Translations under genes and position numbers: made by a program
Shown: one piece after another, positions 1 through 11,200 of the stretch
How the letters are laid out: every line of letters starts with the position of its first letter
How positions within the stretch are numbered: the first letter of the stretch is position 1
Notes under the pieces: generated by a model
The model's input: the letters and a program-made list of their open reading frames with translations, nothing else
Told to the model about the DNA's origin: nothing
Database searches by the model: none
From: Amyelois transitella
Taxonomy: Eukaryota > Arthropoda > Insecta > Lepidoptera > Pyralidae
Assembly: GCF_032362555.1 (NCBI RefSeq)
Contig: NC_083535.1
Location: forward strand, 8,246,001 to 8,310,000
Direction: 5' to 3'
Length of the DNA stretch: 64,000 nucleotides

Positions 1-2710
1 TAGATAACTAACATTTTCATCTATCATCATATCTAGTTAATACTCCTCATCTTCCATTAATATAAAAAGCAAAGTCGTTACTTCATAAGATATAAAATAC
101 ACCACTGATAGTCTTATTCCCTCATAAAATTCGCTTCTATTATTGCTAGGTCGCCTCATGGTGTAGTTTGATCAAATGTCAACCTTGCACCGCATAGACA
201 TAAATTTAAGAAACTTGCGCGTTATAACTATAAAAGTAGGAATAAAGAACAACCTGCAAAATTTTTCGACACATTATAAGATACATACATTTACGTGAAG
301 ATCACTTTGAAGTAATGGCGTGAAAGCGTTAAAATAAAACCGATGTTACATTATGGAATTCTCGGTGGCAATCCCCCTATAATTGGCGAAAAGCTCGTTG
401 TCCCGACGAAATAGGGTCGTAATCACATATTTCGCTTCGAAATGAATTCACTATTAAATTCTGCAATAATGAACTTTCACGAAAATTATCGTGTGATACA
501 TTACATAACAAGTCGCGTAACAATTATTAAATAAATATTGCCATTGTTGACACAAGTCGGAGACGAAAACAAAGTTACCGCCACCGAATCTAGTCCATCG
601 TCGCTGCAAACATTCCGCTAATAAAATCTCATCATTGTCTAGATTAATAGCTATTGTCAATATTCAAGGTATTGATGCGTAATCGTTACCTCATTACAGC
701 CATGTTTTTGCCATTACTGCAGTTATTTTACATTAAATTCTGATATGACAAAGTAGTCAGTCACAAGCTTCTGCGAAATTATTTTGCGAATTCAATTTGT
801 CTGCGTTAATGAAATAATTTTGTATTTTCCTACTCCATTTAAAAATGTTACATTTATTTGTTGATTTACACACTGCTGTGCGATAACCTGGTTTAAGCAA
901 ACTTGTTATAATTAGTGTATATTTTATAATTAGCGGCTGAATGATTGTGTTTCCTTGACCGTAGAAGGTCGGAATGTATAGAGGTGGGACGCACACCGTC
1001 ACAATCTGTAAAGATCGTTAAAATTCAATCAGGAGACGCGACAACATACATATTATCTACACTTTGTCATATGCACGTAGTGAGGTAATTATATACGTAC
1101 AAAAACTCTTGAACAATGTAAACGCAGCAACGGTATCAAAGTAAACAATCCACAAACAAAAGACGTGAATAATCAGTTCGTAACAATAAATTCGAGGTCC
1201 AGATGCTGCCCTTGACCAACAGCTCTACGCCACGGTCAATTATTTAACCCTAAAAACTCATCTTTTTATTATATAACTCTGCCATTAGAAGTGATAACTA
1301 AACTTTTTGTTGCAATAACCCTTTAAAGGCTACGTCATTAATGTCATACATTTTTTTCTTTAATGAGTATCGAGTAATAGTCTGCTGGATAATTACGTTA
1401 TTGAGATGTTTAATTGATGACAGGTTATTGAATGATGATAGTAGACGTGCGACCAGTATATATGGTAGAATATATAACATACATGGTCCGCCAAATAATG
1501 ATAAGACAAAAGGATCTTAATAACTTTCTATCGATTACTATTGTTTTATGGCACCAGGCCGCTGAATTCGATCAGCTATATTTTTTGATAAGCCATACCC
1601 ATTTTATATCATCACGTATTATACGAAGAGTCAATTCCATACTCTCCTTATTTTGTTTGGACTCCAGTTAATTACCAGCCGACCGATTGGAACGGTGAAG
1701 TGGCCATTCGGACAAACCAAGGTTAAATCAACCGGATTCCGACTCCTGTCCGCTCCAGTTAGGCGAACCTTTAAGTTCACTGTATGCGACACATTTCCGC
1801 AATTTCATTGGCGGTCACCTTGTGCATAAAATTAATTTCGCACGTTTCAAACAAAGCTTTCAGTTGTGGTAATTGCGTAGTTTAAAGGCTGAGTTTCAGG
1901 GGCTCAGTAACAATCGCGAGTGATTAGTACAACCCTTGACACACATAGTTAGGCTCGCAAGACCACTCTACTGGAAAATGCTAGGTCTCGCCGCCTGCGC
2001 GCTAGCAGCCGCTCGCCGCAGCTTTATTTTGCCACGGCTATATCAAACACGCAAAAACGTTTTATGCGAAATACAATGACAATCACGGATTCTCAAAATT
2101 GCTGTTCTTAAATTCATCGTTACATCTCGATTCATTAAAATACAAGACTAATTATTAAACAACTTAACCCACACTTAACTAAAGAGAACGACAAAACAAA
2201 AGAAAAGAGACAAAGTTATGAATCGATAAAGTACTAATTGAAAGTCCTAAGTGCAACTGAATGTCTGAACAGCACATTTGCTTTTGAAAGTTCAGTAAGT
2301 TGTAGTAATTGGTTTCATTCAAGTTCAGTGTTCCAGAAAGTGGGATTCCTTTGAAAGATTTCCATCGCGAGATGTCGCTTCCGGCGGGCGGGGTGGCGAG
2401 TGTAATGGCAGCACTTTACGCCCTCACGCTCAGGAAATAAGCTTAGGAACTTCATAAAAGCAATTCCTACTCTCACATGAAATATAATGCGATGCGACCG
2501 CTTTATATTTATAAGGATTTAGGGATCAAGATATTTTTAGAACAAAGTTATTTCGTCTTTGATAATTTTAGATGCTCATCGAAAAGATTAAAAGTCGAAG
2601 CTGGAAAGAAGAGAATAAATATTTTTTGAGTTACTTCCGAAGCGAGACAAATTATAAAATTGAGGGTGGTTGTGGAGTTAAATAAAGAGAAAATTAATTC
2701 TTTGTTACAG
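1..2710. other. TH 5' flank or first intron, no gene recognised
   Basis: No exon recognised on either strand. The conserved TH first exon (a start followed by a motif like AAAQKNREMF) is not present, so it probably lies before base 1 and this stretch is intronic. Two GC-rich islands stand out in AT-rich surroundings, at about 1984-2035 and 2370-2440; they might be regulatory, but this is a guess. The open frame running into the splice site at 2660-2710 has no ATG. Confidence 0.4.
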
Positions 2711-5700
2711 AATGGCTATCCTTCTCGCCGTCGCTCTCTTGTAGACGACGCTCGCTTCGAAACACTGGTAGTCAAACAGACCAAGCAAAGTGTCCTAGAA
2801 GAGGCCCGCGCCCGTGCCAATGGTAAGCACCTCATCAGATGGGATACTATTTAATTTCAGTTCTATTTTTCACATAGTTTCTTTTTATTTTCATTTACTT
2901 TTGTTTTATTTATTTTAAATTTTATTTTCGTTCTATCTAGACTCTGGCTTGGACTCCGATTTTATCCAAGATGGAGCCCATATTGGTACCGAGGACAAGT
3001 CACCAACTGTTGAAGATGGTACCCAACAGGACGAAACAAAAAATGGCCAGCTCGGTAATTTTATTTGTTATTCAGTTTTATTGTTTATTTTTGTTTCTTT
3101 ATATTCATTTTGTTATTTTTTTTTTTATTTAATTTTAGCTGATGCCGACATTGGTGATGATGCTACTAAGTCGGACGAGGGTCAGTATCATGTTTAACAG
3201 ATTGTTGCATGATAATTGAAATACCATTTTTTTATCTCTACCCAGGAAGGTAGACTTACTGAAATTTTTGTTTGCAGATTATACCTTGACTGAAGAAGAA
3301 GTAATACTTCAAAATGCAGCAAGTGAATCACCCGAGGCCGAGCAGGCGATACAACAAGCAGCTATGTTGCTTCGTATGCGAGACGGCATGGGATCTCTCG
3401 CTCGCATCCTTAAGACCATCGACAACTACAAGGGTTGTGTACAACATCTCGAGACACGTCCGTCTCAAATGACCGGTATCCAGTTTGATGCCCTCGTTAA
3501 AGTGAGCATGTCTCGCTCTAACCTCCTGCAACTCATCAGATCTCTCCGTCAGTCTACGGCATTCGCCGGAGTTAACCTGATATCCGAAAACAACATTTCC
3601 AGCAAGACCCCTTGGTTCCCTCGCCACGCCTCTGATCTCGATAACTGCAACCATCTTATGACAAAATACGAGCCTGAGCTTGACATGAATCACCCTGGAT
3701 TCGCCGATAAGGAATACAGAGAGCGTAGAAAAGATATTGCCGAGATTGCTTTCGCCTACAAATATGGAGACCCGATTCCATCCATCACTTACACTGAGAG
3801 TGAGAACGCTACTTGGCAGCGAGTATTCAACACCGTCTTGGACTTGATGCCCAAACACGCTTGCCACGAATACAAAGCAGCATTTGGGAAACTGCAATCT
3901 GCAGACATCTTTGTTCCGCACCGCATCCCCCAGTTGGAGGACGTGAGCAACTTCCTCCGCAAACACACGGGCTTCACACTGCGCCCCGCAGCTGGTCTGC
4001 TGACTGCCAGAGACTTCCTCGCGTCCCTGGCATTCCGTGTGTTCCAGTCTACCCAATATGTGCGCCACGCCAACTCACCTTTCCACACCCCAGAACCGTG
4101 AGTACATTAAATAATTATCAACAAAGTATTTTTTTTCAGCGTTCACAAAATTAGGATAATAACCGTCATCCCATCAGTATAGCTGACTAAAATATTCGTG
4201 AGGTAGCGCATTTTATTATCAAACCAATATAAATAAGTTCCCACAGAATTCAAGTCATTGTTGTAACGTATCTAATAACAAAACAATAAAATAAAAATAA
4301 AAACGAGGATTACAGATTAATATTAATAAATTTTGCTACGACCTAGATACAAATCAAATAACCAAGCACCTGACTCAAAATTGACAACACGGAAGTACAC
4401 TAATGTCACATCACAATTAAAGGCACCAAGCTAGTTTTGCAGTCCGTCAAGTAATTAGGTACTGATAACTTAAGTTGAGAATTTTTAATTACACGACAAT
4501 TACCTTGACTAGTATTTTTTACGGAAATATTACGTAATAAGTCCTTGTAGATATTATGTAAATTAGGTCGATATACAGTTTAATGTAAACCGGACCTATT
4601 TAAAATGTACTCGTTCAATGTCTTATTTTATTGCGGAACTATCAAACTATTGCACTTTCATTGTCTGTCACTTTAATTTAACTTCGGTGGTATCGTGATA
4701 GAGCTGTAACTTGATTAACTCTGTTGCGATTTAGTTACCGACTACTACGTTCCATTGCAAAGTTTCTGACATCAAAGGCTGCATTTTATTGAGTTAAATA
4801 ATATTAAACGCTCTAAGTGGTTCGTAACTGTATCACAATAACTCACAGAGGGGACTTTTGAAGACCAACTACGATGGTGGGAGATTCTAGTAATACTGGT
4901 AGTGCCACTTATAGATTACGTTAATGCCTATTACAATACCTCCATTTCTTTTACAGTGACTGTATCCATGAACTCCTCGGACACATCCCTCTCTTGGCTG
5001 ATCCAAGCTTCGCCCAATTCTCTCAAGAAATTGGTTTAGCATCACTTGGTGCATCGGACTCCGAAATCGAAAAGCTTTCTACTGTAAGTTGAAATATGCA
5101 CTTTAAATCGATTACACTCTTTTAATCCAAGACATCTTTTACGAAACTATATTTTAGTGAAAGTTATGATACTATTTTCGTTTACTCTTTACGGAACTTT
5201 ATGGTTTCCGATTCTAACGAGGTTATGAAACGAAAGTCCTTTATCTATCGAAATGGTTTTTTACTATGTTTCATGGTAATCAGAAGGTTAGGGCAAGATC
5301 AAGACCGTCGGATTATATAATGTAGGCACATACAAACAGTTTACGAATTTTAACATATTAGTTCTGTCTTTTAAATTTATTTTTCATATTATTTTTTTAT
5401 AACTTAGGTACTATACTTTATTATTATCTTATATAAGAAGAAGTACGGTAAAATCACAGTTAAATGTTGTAAAGTTTGCTGCAATAACCTAACTTAGTTT
5501 TTGCATCACACATAAATTAAGTAGATGTTTTACTGATCTTGTTGACAAGATCTTCATCAAACTTATGTTTACCAGGTATATTGGTTCACCGTCGAATTCG
5601 GCCTGTGCAAGGAAAATCACCAGCTGAAGGCCTACGGTGCGGCGCTCCTGTCTTCCATCGGAGAATTGCTACATGCCCTCAGTGACAAACCAGAACTCAG

Positions 5701-6167
5701 GCCTTTCGAACCCGCTTCCACCTCCATCCAACCCTACCAGGACCAAGAGTACCAACCAATCTACTACGTCGCTGAAAGTTTCGAAGATGCCAAAGACAAA
5801 TTCAGGTAAATATTTTTGTGAGAATTTTTTTTTCTTGGTTACGTGTTTGTAAACAATGATTACTACGAGTATTTGAGAAATTTTAGCATCAACCTGAATA
5901 ACTTATACTTTTCGTTAGCACAAAAAAATAGATTATATTTTTCATTTACCAGCATTAAAACCAATTCCTGATGGATTTTTGTTTAATTTTAGACGTTGGG
6001 TGTCCACCATGTCTCGACCCTTTGAAGTCCGTTTCAACCCTCACACCGAGCGCGTTGAGGTTCTGGACTCCGTGGACAAACTCGAGACCCTCATCTGGCA
6101 GCTGAATACGGAGATGCTGCATCTCACCAATGCCGTCAAGAAGCTCAAGGGATCTCATTTCGAATAA
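2711..6167 (+). CDS. TH (ple): Tyrosine 3-monooxygenase (tyrosine hydroxylase), 5'-partial, 7 exons
   Basis: Tetrahydrobiopterin- and iron-dependent enzyme converting tyrosine to DOPA, the first step to dopamine, melanin and cuticle quinones. Exons by splice site and phase: 2711-2822, 2941-3054, 3139-3180, 3277-4097, 4957-5083, 5576-5805, 5993-6167 (stop TAA 6165). They encode about 539 residues. The first visible exon opens with [13 protein letters not shown], whose RRRS serine is the conserved regulatory phosphorylation site. An acidic stretch follows (exons 2941-3054 and 3139-3180), then the ACT-like regulatory domain and the catalytic domain. The iron ligands are visible: both histidines of DCIHELLGH (exon 4957-5083) and the glutamate of YWFTVEFG (exon 5576-5805). 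The protein ends in a C-terminal tetramerisation helix. By comparison with insect TH, only a short first exon of about 22 residues is missing, and I could not find it in 1-2710. Recognition is near certain. Confidence 0.97.
2941..3180 (+). other. TH acidic-extension exons (probable alternative cassette)
   Basis: Two small exons, 2941-3054 (114 bp) and 3139-3180 (42 bp), together encode 52 residues rich in Asp and Glu. The preceding exon ends in phase 1 (AAT G), as do both cassettes (CTC G and GAG G), so either or both can be skipped in frame. Skipping both joins AAT G to AT TAT. Drosophila TH has the same arrangement: the epidermal isoform includes an acidic insert and the neuronal form lacks it. 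The flanking introns are very short (118, 84 and 96 bp). Confidence 0.8.
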
Positions 6168-6500
6168 AAACACCCTACTTTTAACACGTATATGGTTCAG
6201 TGCACGCGGCCTCGCCGTATTCTGTATAGCTAGTGATATTATAGACGTAAGACTGCGGGTGTGTGTGGAGTGTGTGCGTGAGTGTGGAAACCATCGGATG
6301 GTACTTCGTTAAATACCTTTTTGTACCTTATTGTATATTATTTATTGCCGTGTTCATTGCCCGGGCCTCTGAAACCGCGCAGAACTCCGGATTGCCCATT
6401 TACGGAGGCTGTGCACGTTTGGGCGGCCTATAACTACTACTAGTATTATTTATGATTTAAAAGATGCAAAATGAATAAAATGGAGCACCAAAAAGATAAA
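6168..6500 (+). other. TH 3' UTR with poly(A) signal
   Basis: Sequence after the TH stop. A canonical AATAAA lies at 6474-6479, about 310 bases past the stop; a second AATAAA at 6900-6905 could serve a longer transcript. The cleavage site is inferred. Confidence 0.5.
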
Positions 6501-8298
6501 AATATCAAACCGAAAATATATGTGTTTGACTGGATTACAATCTTTTATTTACCCGACTTGTATGATGCCTATTTTGGATGAGATTTTAATACATCAGTAA
6601 CATACCCATCATTTGTTATAAATGGTGGAAATCATATTATTTTGGTTTTACTGCAAAGATAACTACTTAACTATTGATTATAAAAAACGCTATAAGTTTA
6701 GTTACAACACTACCTATTCGAGAACTATTACTATACAACAGAGCTTTAAGAGAATTAAAAAGTTAAAACTTAACATCGAAAGTGCTACCCTAAAAGGTTT
6801 AAAAATTACTGGTAACTACTGGAAACATCTGAAATAAATTGGTAGCATCAAGTAAATAATCTCAACTTAAAGTAAAGTAAATATTCTCAACTTAAAGTAA
6901 ATAAAGCCTTTATTAAATCAAGGCTTTACTTAAACCTTTCAAAATTCTAATAAAATGTCCAATACAAAATGAAATCCGATGGAATCATAAGGCAATAAAA
7001 AACGGGGCTAGGGACGAGCGCCGTTCACCTGTAATCAGATTTGCTCAGGTCTCGGGGGACCTCGATCGCTCCTAGCATAATCGGATTTCGGGAAATACAA
7101 TATTAATTGCCTCTACAATGGGTGGCATACCTGAACAGAAAAGGCATTGAAAAACTATTATACTCGTAAATATCCAAGTCTGATTGTTCCATTTACAGAC
7201 ACGACGGATACTTCCTACAATTACTCTAATTGAATAGAACCTTCTGGAGACCCGAGTTCCTTGTCCGTAGAAACAAAGAATTGTGAGCATAATAAAAAAG
7301 AGATTGTGAGTAATGAGAAAACAGGTTACACCGGATCGAGAGCAAAACGTGCACACTTAGCTACTGAAATTGTAAAAAATTGCTCAAAATTGTATCATGG
7401 ATAATAAAAAGGTCGGTGTGTGTGCGTTGACATTAATTAACGAGGGAAGGAGAGAAGCAAGGTCTTAACATAAGCAAGTGCGTGAGCGCAAAACGGTAAC
7501 TGAAACGCTGCGAGTTCAATTTTAACATTCACCAAGATTTAACCTTCCTCCGTCACTTTAAAACCTTAATTTTTTTTTGTAAAATTAAATGCACCGTCGC
7601 TCTTACATTTAAAGTAATTAAACTGAGATTATACTTTATTGGCCCGATATTTTCAGTACTTAACATATACCAATATCAATACAGCATAGCAGTCACGTTA
7701 ACAATAAATCTTTTTACTAAAGAACCACTTTTCGTGATGCTTTTCTCTGTATCGGTTGGTGCCTTTGTTCCATCTGATATAAACCTATTTGCAAAATATA
7801 CATATCTCTTTCCATGTTTACATGTTTGCTATTTCATCGTCATCATATTTTTTTTTTTATTTGAAACACGTTTTTCTATGTTTAGAATATATTTTTCTCC
7901 ATCATAATATTCGTATAATTTAATTATTTTTTACTTAATAGAATTGTAAGGATAACTATATAGCATATTACCCTATTAGGTTTTTAGATAAAAATATGGC
8001 AGAAAAGATAAAAGTTACCCTTATGTTCAGCTTGAATTTGATAATCGAACTAAAGTACTGTACTGTGACCTGTGACACCATGTGATGGCATGCAGAATAT
8101 ATTGCCAAATCGTTTCTAGGATAGTAGTAGCCTAGTTTATTTCCATAATTCTACTGTACCATATATTAAAAAAACCAACGCAATAACGATACATGTAATC
8201 TTTTAATAAACTCGTATACATAGGTACAATTGGAAAAAAGAAAGAAATACAAGAAATATCAACATTTATAATCCGTACGGAAGACACGATAATAAAAC
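6501..8298. other. Convergent intergenic region between TH and ODF2-like gene
   Basis: Spacer between two genes that end toward each other. A short repeated unit (CTCAACTTAAAGTAAA) occurs twice at about 6860-6900. At 6990-7080 there is a locally GC-rich stretch of unknown nature. TTTATT at about 8137, which reads AATAAA on the minus strand, could be the poly(A) signal of the minus-strand gene. No coding sequence could be supported; the 94-codon minus-strand ORF at 7072-7356 resembles nothing I know. Confidence 0.4.
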
Positions 8299-11200
8299 TC
8301 ATGTTGTAGTAATCTTGTTGAAATCAGAACTTTCGTCTTCTTCAGCCAAGATCACAGTGTAACTATTTTTGAGGGAAGTGACCTGATTCTTGAGACCGTT
8401 TAACCTGATCTCAACCAACTCAAAGTTTTCTTGTAAACTGTTGATTTGAATCTGCATTCGCTGACGAACCTACAATAAATACCGATCAGTACTCTATAAA
8501 AGGCTTTCAAATGCAGAATGTATAAAAATTGGCCTTAAAGAAATAAACGTAGTTATGTCAAGTTTATTAATTACTTACTTAATTTTGTAGCCTACAATGT
8601 TAATAGTTGTAAAACAAATACGAAAGCTGATAACTATTGAGTTTTAAATATAAACACGCTATAAGGGTGACGTTAATTTCAAGAAACTTACGTCATCCCT
8701 TTCTTTTTGACAGGCTCTACACTGCGCCCTACTCTGTATCAACTGCCTCTCTAGTTCCGATATTTGCGTCTGCAAGTATCGTCTCATGGAATCAGATCTC
8801 TCCTTGTATCGAGTCACGGAACGACTGTTCTCTAGTCTAATCTCATCAAGGTCCTTCAATAGTTGGCCACACTCGGATGTTTTCTCTTTATATCTATTCT
8901 CCAATAGCTCCAGCTTCTCTTCCAGTCTCAGCACTTGGCATCTGAAATAATTTGTAAAATTTGATCTTCATACATACTTTAACTACTAATTCAAATTATA
9001 AAAGAACTTAAAAGTTTGTAATTATAATTAGGTGTGTGAACATGTGTGTCACATAGGTACTTTTCAAGTAAGTTTTAAGTTAAATGTAAAAGTTAAATAT
9101 TATATTATTTAACAGCTAAATAGCATGGAAAATTTATTTTCCTTCTAGAAGATTTGTCGTTATGTAGGACGTTGGCTAGCCACCCGGTTAGGTAGGGATA
9201 AGGGATAACTCCGTTTTAAATACAGAAATAGAGGGAAGAATACTTATAAATAATTGAATTCGCTACAGTAAGTATAAGTTAATCATAAGAGTAATTATCT
9301 GAAATGGTCCAACAGGATATGTACTTATACTCATCGACTTGTTTATTTAATATGTCCAATTCGATTTTATACTCGTCTACCGCGGCTTTCAGGTTTTTAT
9401 TTTCATCCGTTATCTTTAATCTTTCTGCTTTCTCTTGATTATAATTATTCACTGCAATTACCAACTGTAAATTCATAATAAAAATAAAGAAAATATTGTA
9501 GTCAGTCATGACAAGATTCACTAAATAGTTTACTTCATTTAGTCACCAATTCAACATAATGCAATAAATCTGACCTTCGCAATTTGCAGGAGAACCGAAC
9601 CCAGCTAAGATCATGTTTTGGATCCAGTTGCGGTTTTTCAAATTCTAAAGCATCAGTTAGTAATTAAATCATATTACTCAGAAAAGATGTGTATTAAATG
9701 CATTGCATAGTATGAATGAATAGTTTACTCGCTTTATTGATCCTAATGCCGCCGTCTTATTGCAGATTGAACTGTACATAAGGATGAATTAATTCACCTA
9801 AGATGAAGCCACAAACAAACGATTTAGTTTTTCCTCCTGGTTGACCCTCTTTTGTCCCGCCTTGACATCGTCTAGTAAATCTGTCATGCTGGCATGCATC
9901 TCTGATCAGTAATTATGACCGTCTGCCACAAATTAAGCAAAAATGGCCATGATTTCATGTTACTAAGAAAACTTAATACATTGCTGGATATATCTTGAAG
10001 TGTATATTTGCACTAATAAATAAGTTGCTACTTTTGACATTCATAAGCATAGGCGTGTTGTGAGTCATCCATGTGAGTCAAATTTATTAACTTTACATAA
10101 AATTAAATTATGAAATAAAAAGGCAAACCAAACAATTTTGAAATAAATGTGTATTACTTTCAATTTGATAAAAAATATTTTACAAAAGAAAATAAATATC
10201 AAAATATCGTTTAAAAATGATGGGAACCTATTTGAATGCAAAATTACTGATCACAGATATAGAATAGAAGAGAGACGATACCAGCCACACTACTTTCATA
10301 TATTTGATGATAAATGGTAATATTTTCTTTCCCCATAATTACCTTTTCTTTTACTCTATGCAGTTCGTTGGAGAGTTGGTGTGAGCTATCTTCGGCCAAA
10401 TGCTGAAGTTGTTTGGCCTCCTGCAGTTGAAACTGTGCTCCTTTGAGTAGATCCGGCAGAGGAGCTAACTCCTGCAGTTTTTCTTGAAATTGCATCTGAA
10501 CGAACTTTATTAGCTTAGTTTCAATTTTATATTTTATTTGATGTACAGGACACGGATATAAAAATGCATTTTATAATTTCGTATGATTTTGTGTTTCACG
10601 AAATCAAATTTCAATGAATAACGGAAAATATATTATTTTGGAGTGCATTAAATCTACACGATTATTTCCTACTTTTATTAACAATACTTACATCATCTGT
10701 CACACTTATCTTACCTTCATTTTCTGAATTTCAATTTGAATTTGGTCGGAAACTTGTTTATTATCGTATTCAACAATATCCATCTGTCGTTTTAGTTCTT
10801 CAACTTGCTGTTGCGCTTGGAGATACTAAGAGAGAAACAAATTGGTTTAAATAGCTACCTAACTAACTTCCTTGCGTAAATGGGAACGTCAGAGTGGGAA
10901 GGCCACGATGAATGTACCTTGATCAATCAGGGACGTTCTGGCAAGAGGTCAAGAGAACCCAAATCTGAAGAGCTTTCATGGAGAGAGTTAATGAATTTGG
11001 ATGAAGAGGTAAAAGTATGCAGGGATTATAGCAAGTGGAAATACGAGTAGGTATGTAGTCTCTGGCTACCCCTCCTAGGAAGAGTGAATTTTATATATGT
11101 AATTTCCTTGCACTAAATTAAGTCTTTGTATACAAACATACATAAAATCGCGTCTTTTTCCCGGAGGGGTAGACAGAGACTTAAATCTTTGTATGTCATA

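Noticed and set aside
2660-2710. Open frame running into the first visible TH exon
   Set aside because: It has only a TTG start and crosses a good acceptor (TTTGTTACAG), and insect TH has a different, conserved first exon.
3328-4068. 246-codon minus-strand ORF
   Set aside because: It is antisense to TH exon 3277-4097; codon bias of the real gene leaves the opposite frame open. No start or splice context or similarity supports it.
9798-9901. Possible exon between ODF2 exons (acceptor CTGATCAG, donor TTAG|GTGAAT)
   Set aside because: In the required phase it meets a stop after five codons, and the ODF2 alignment is continuous without it. At most a poison exon.
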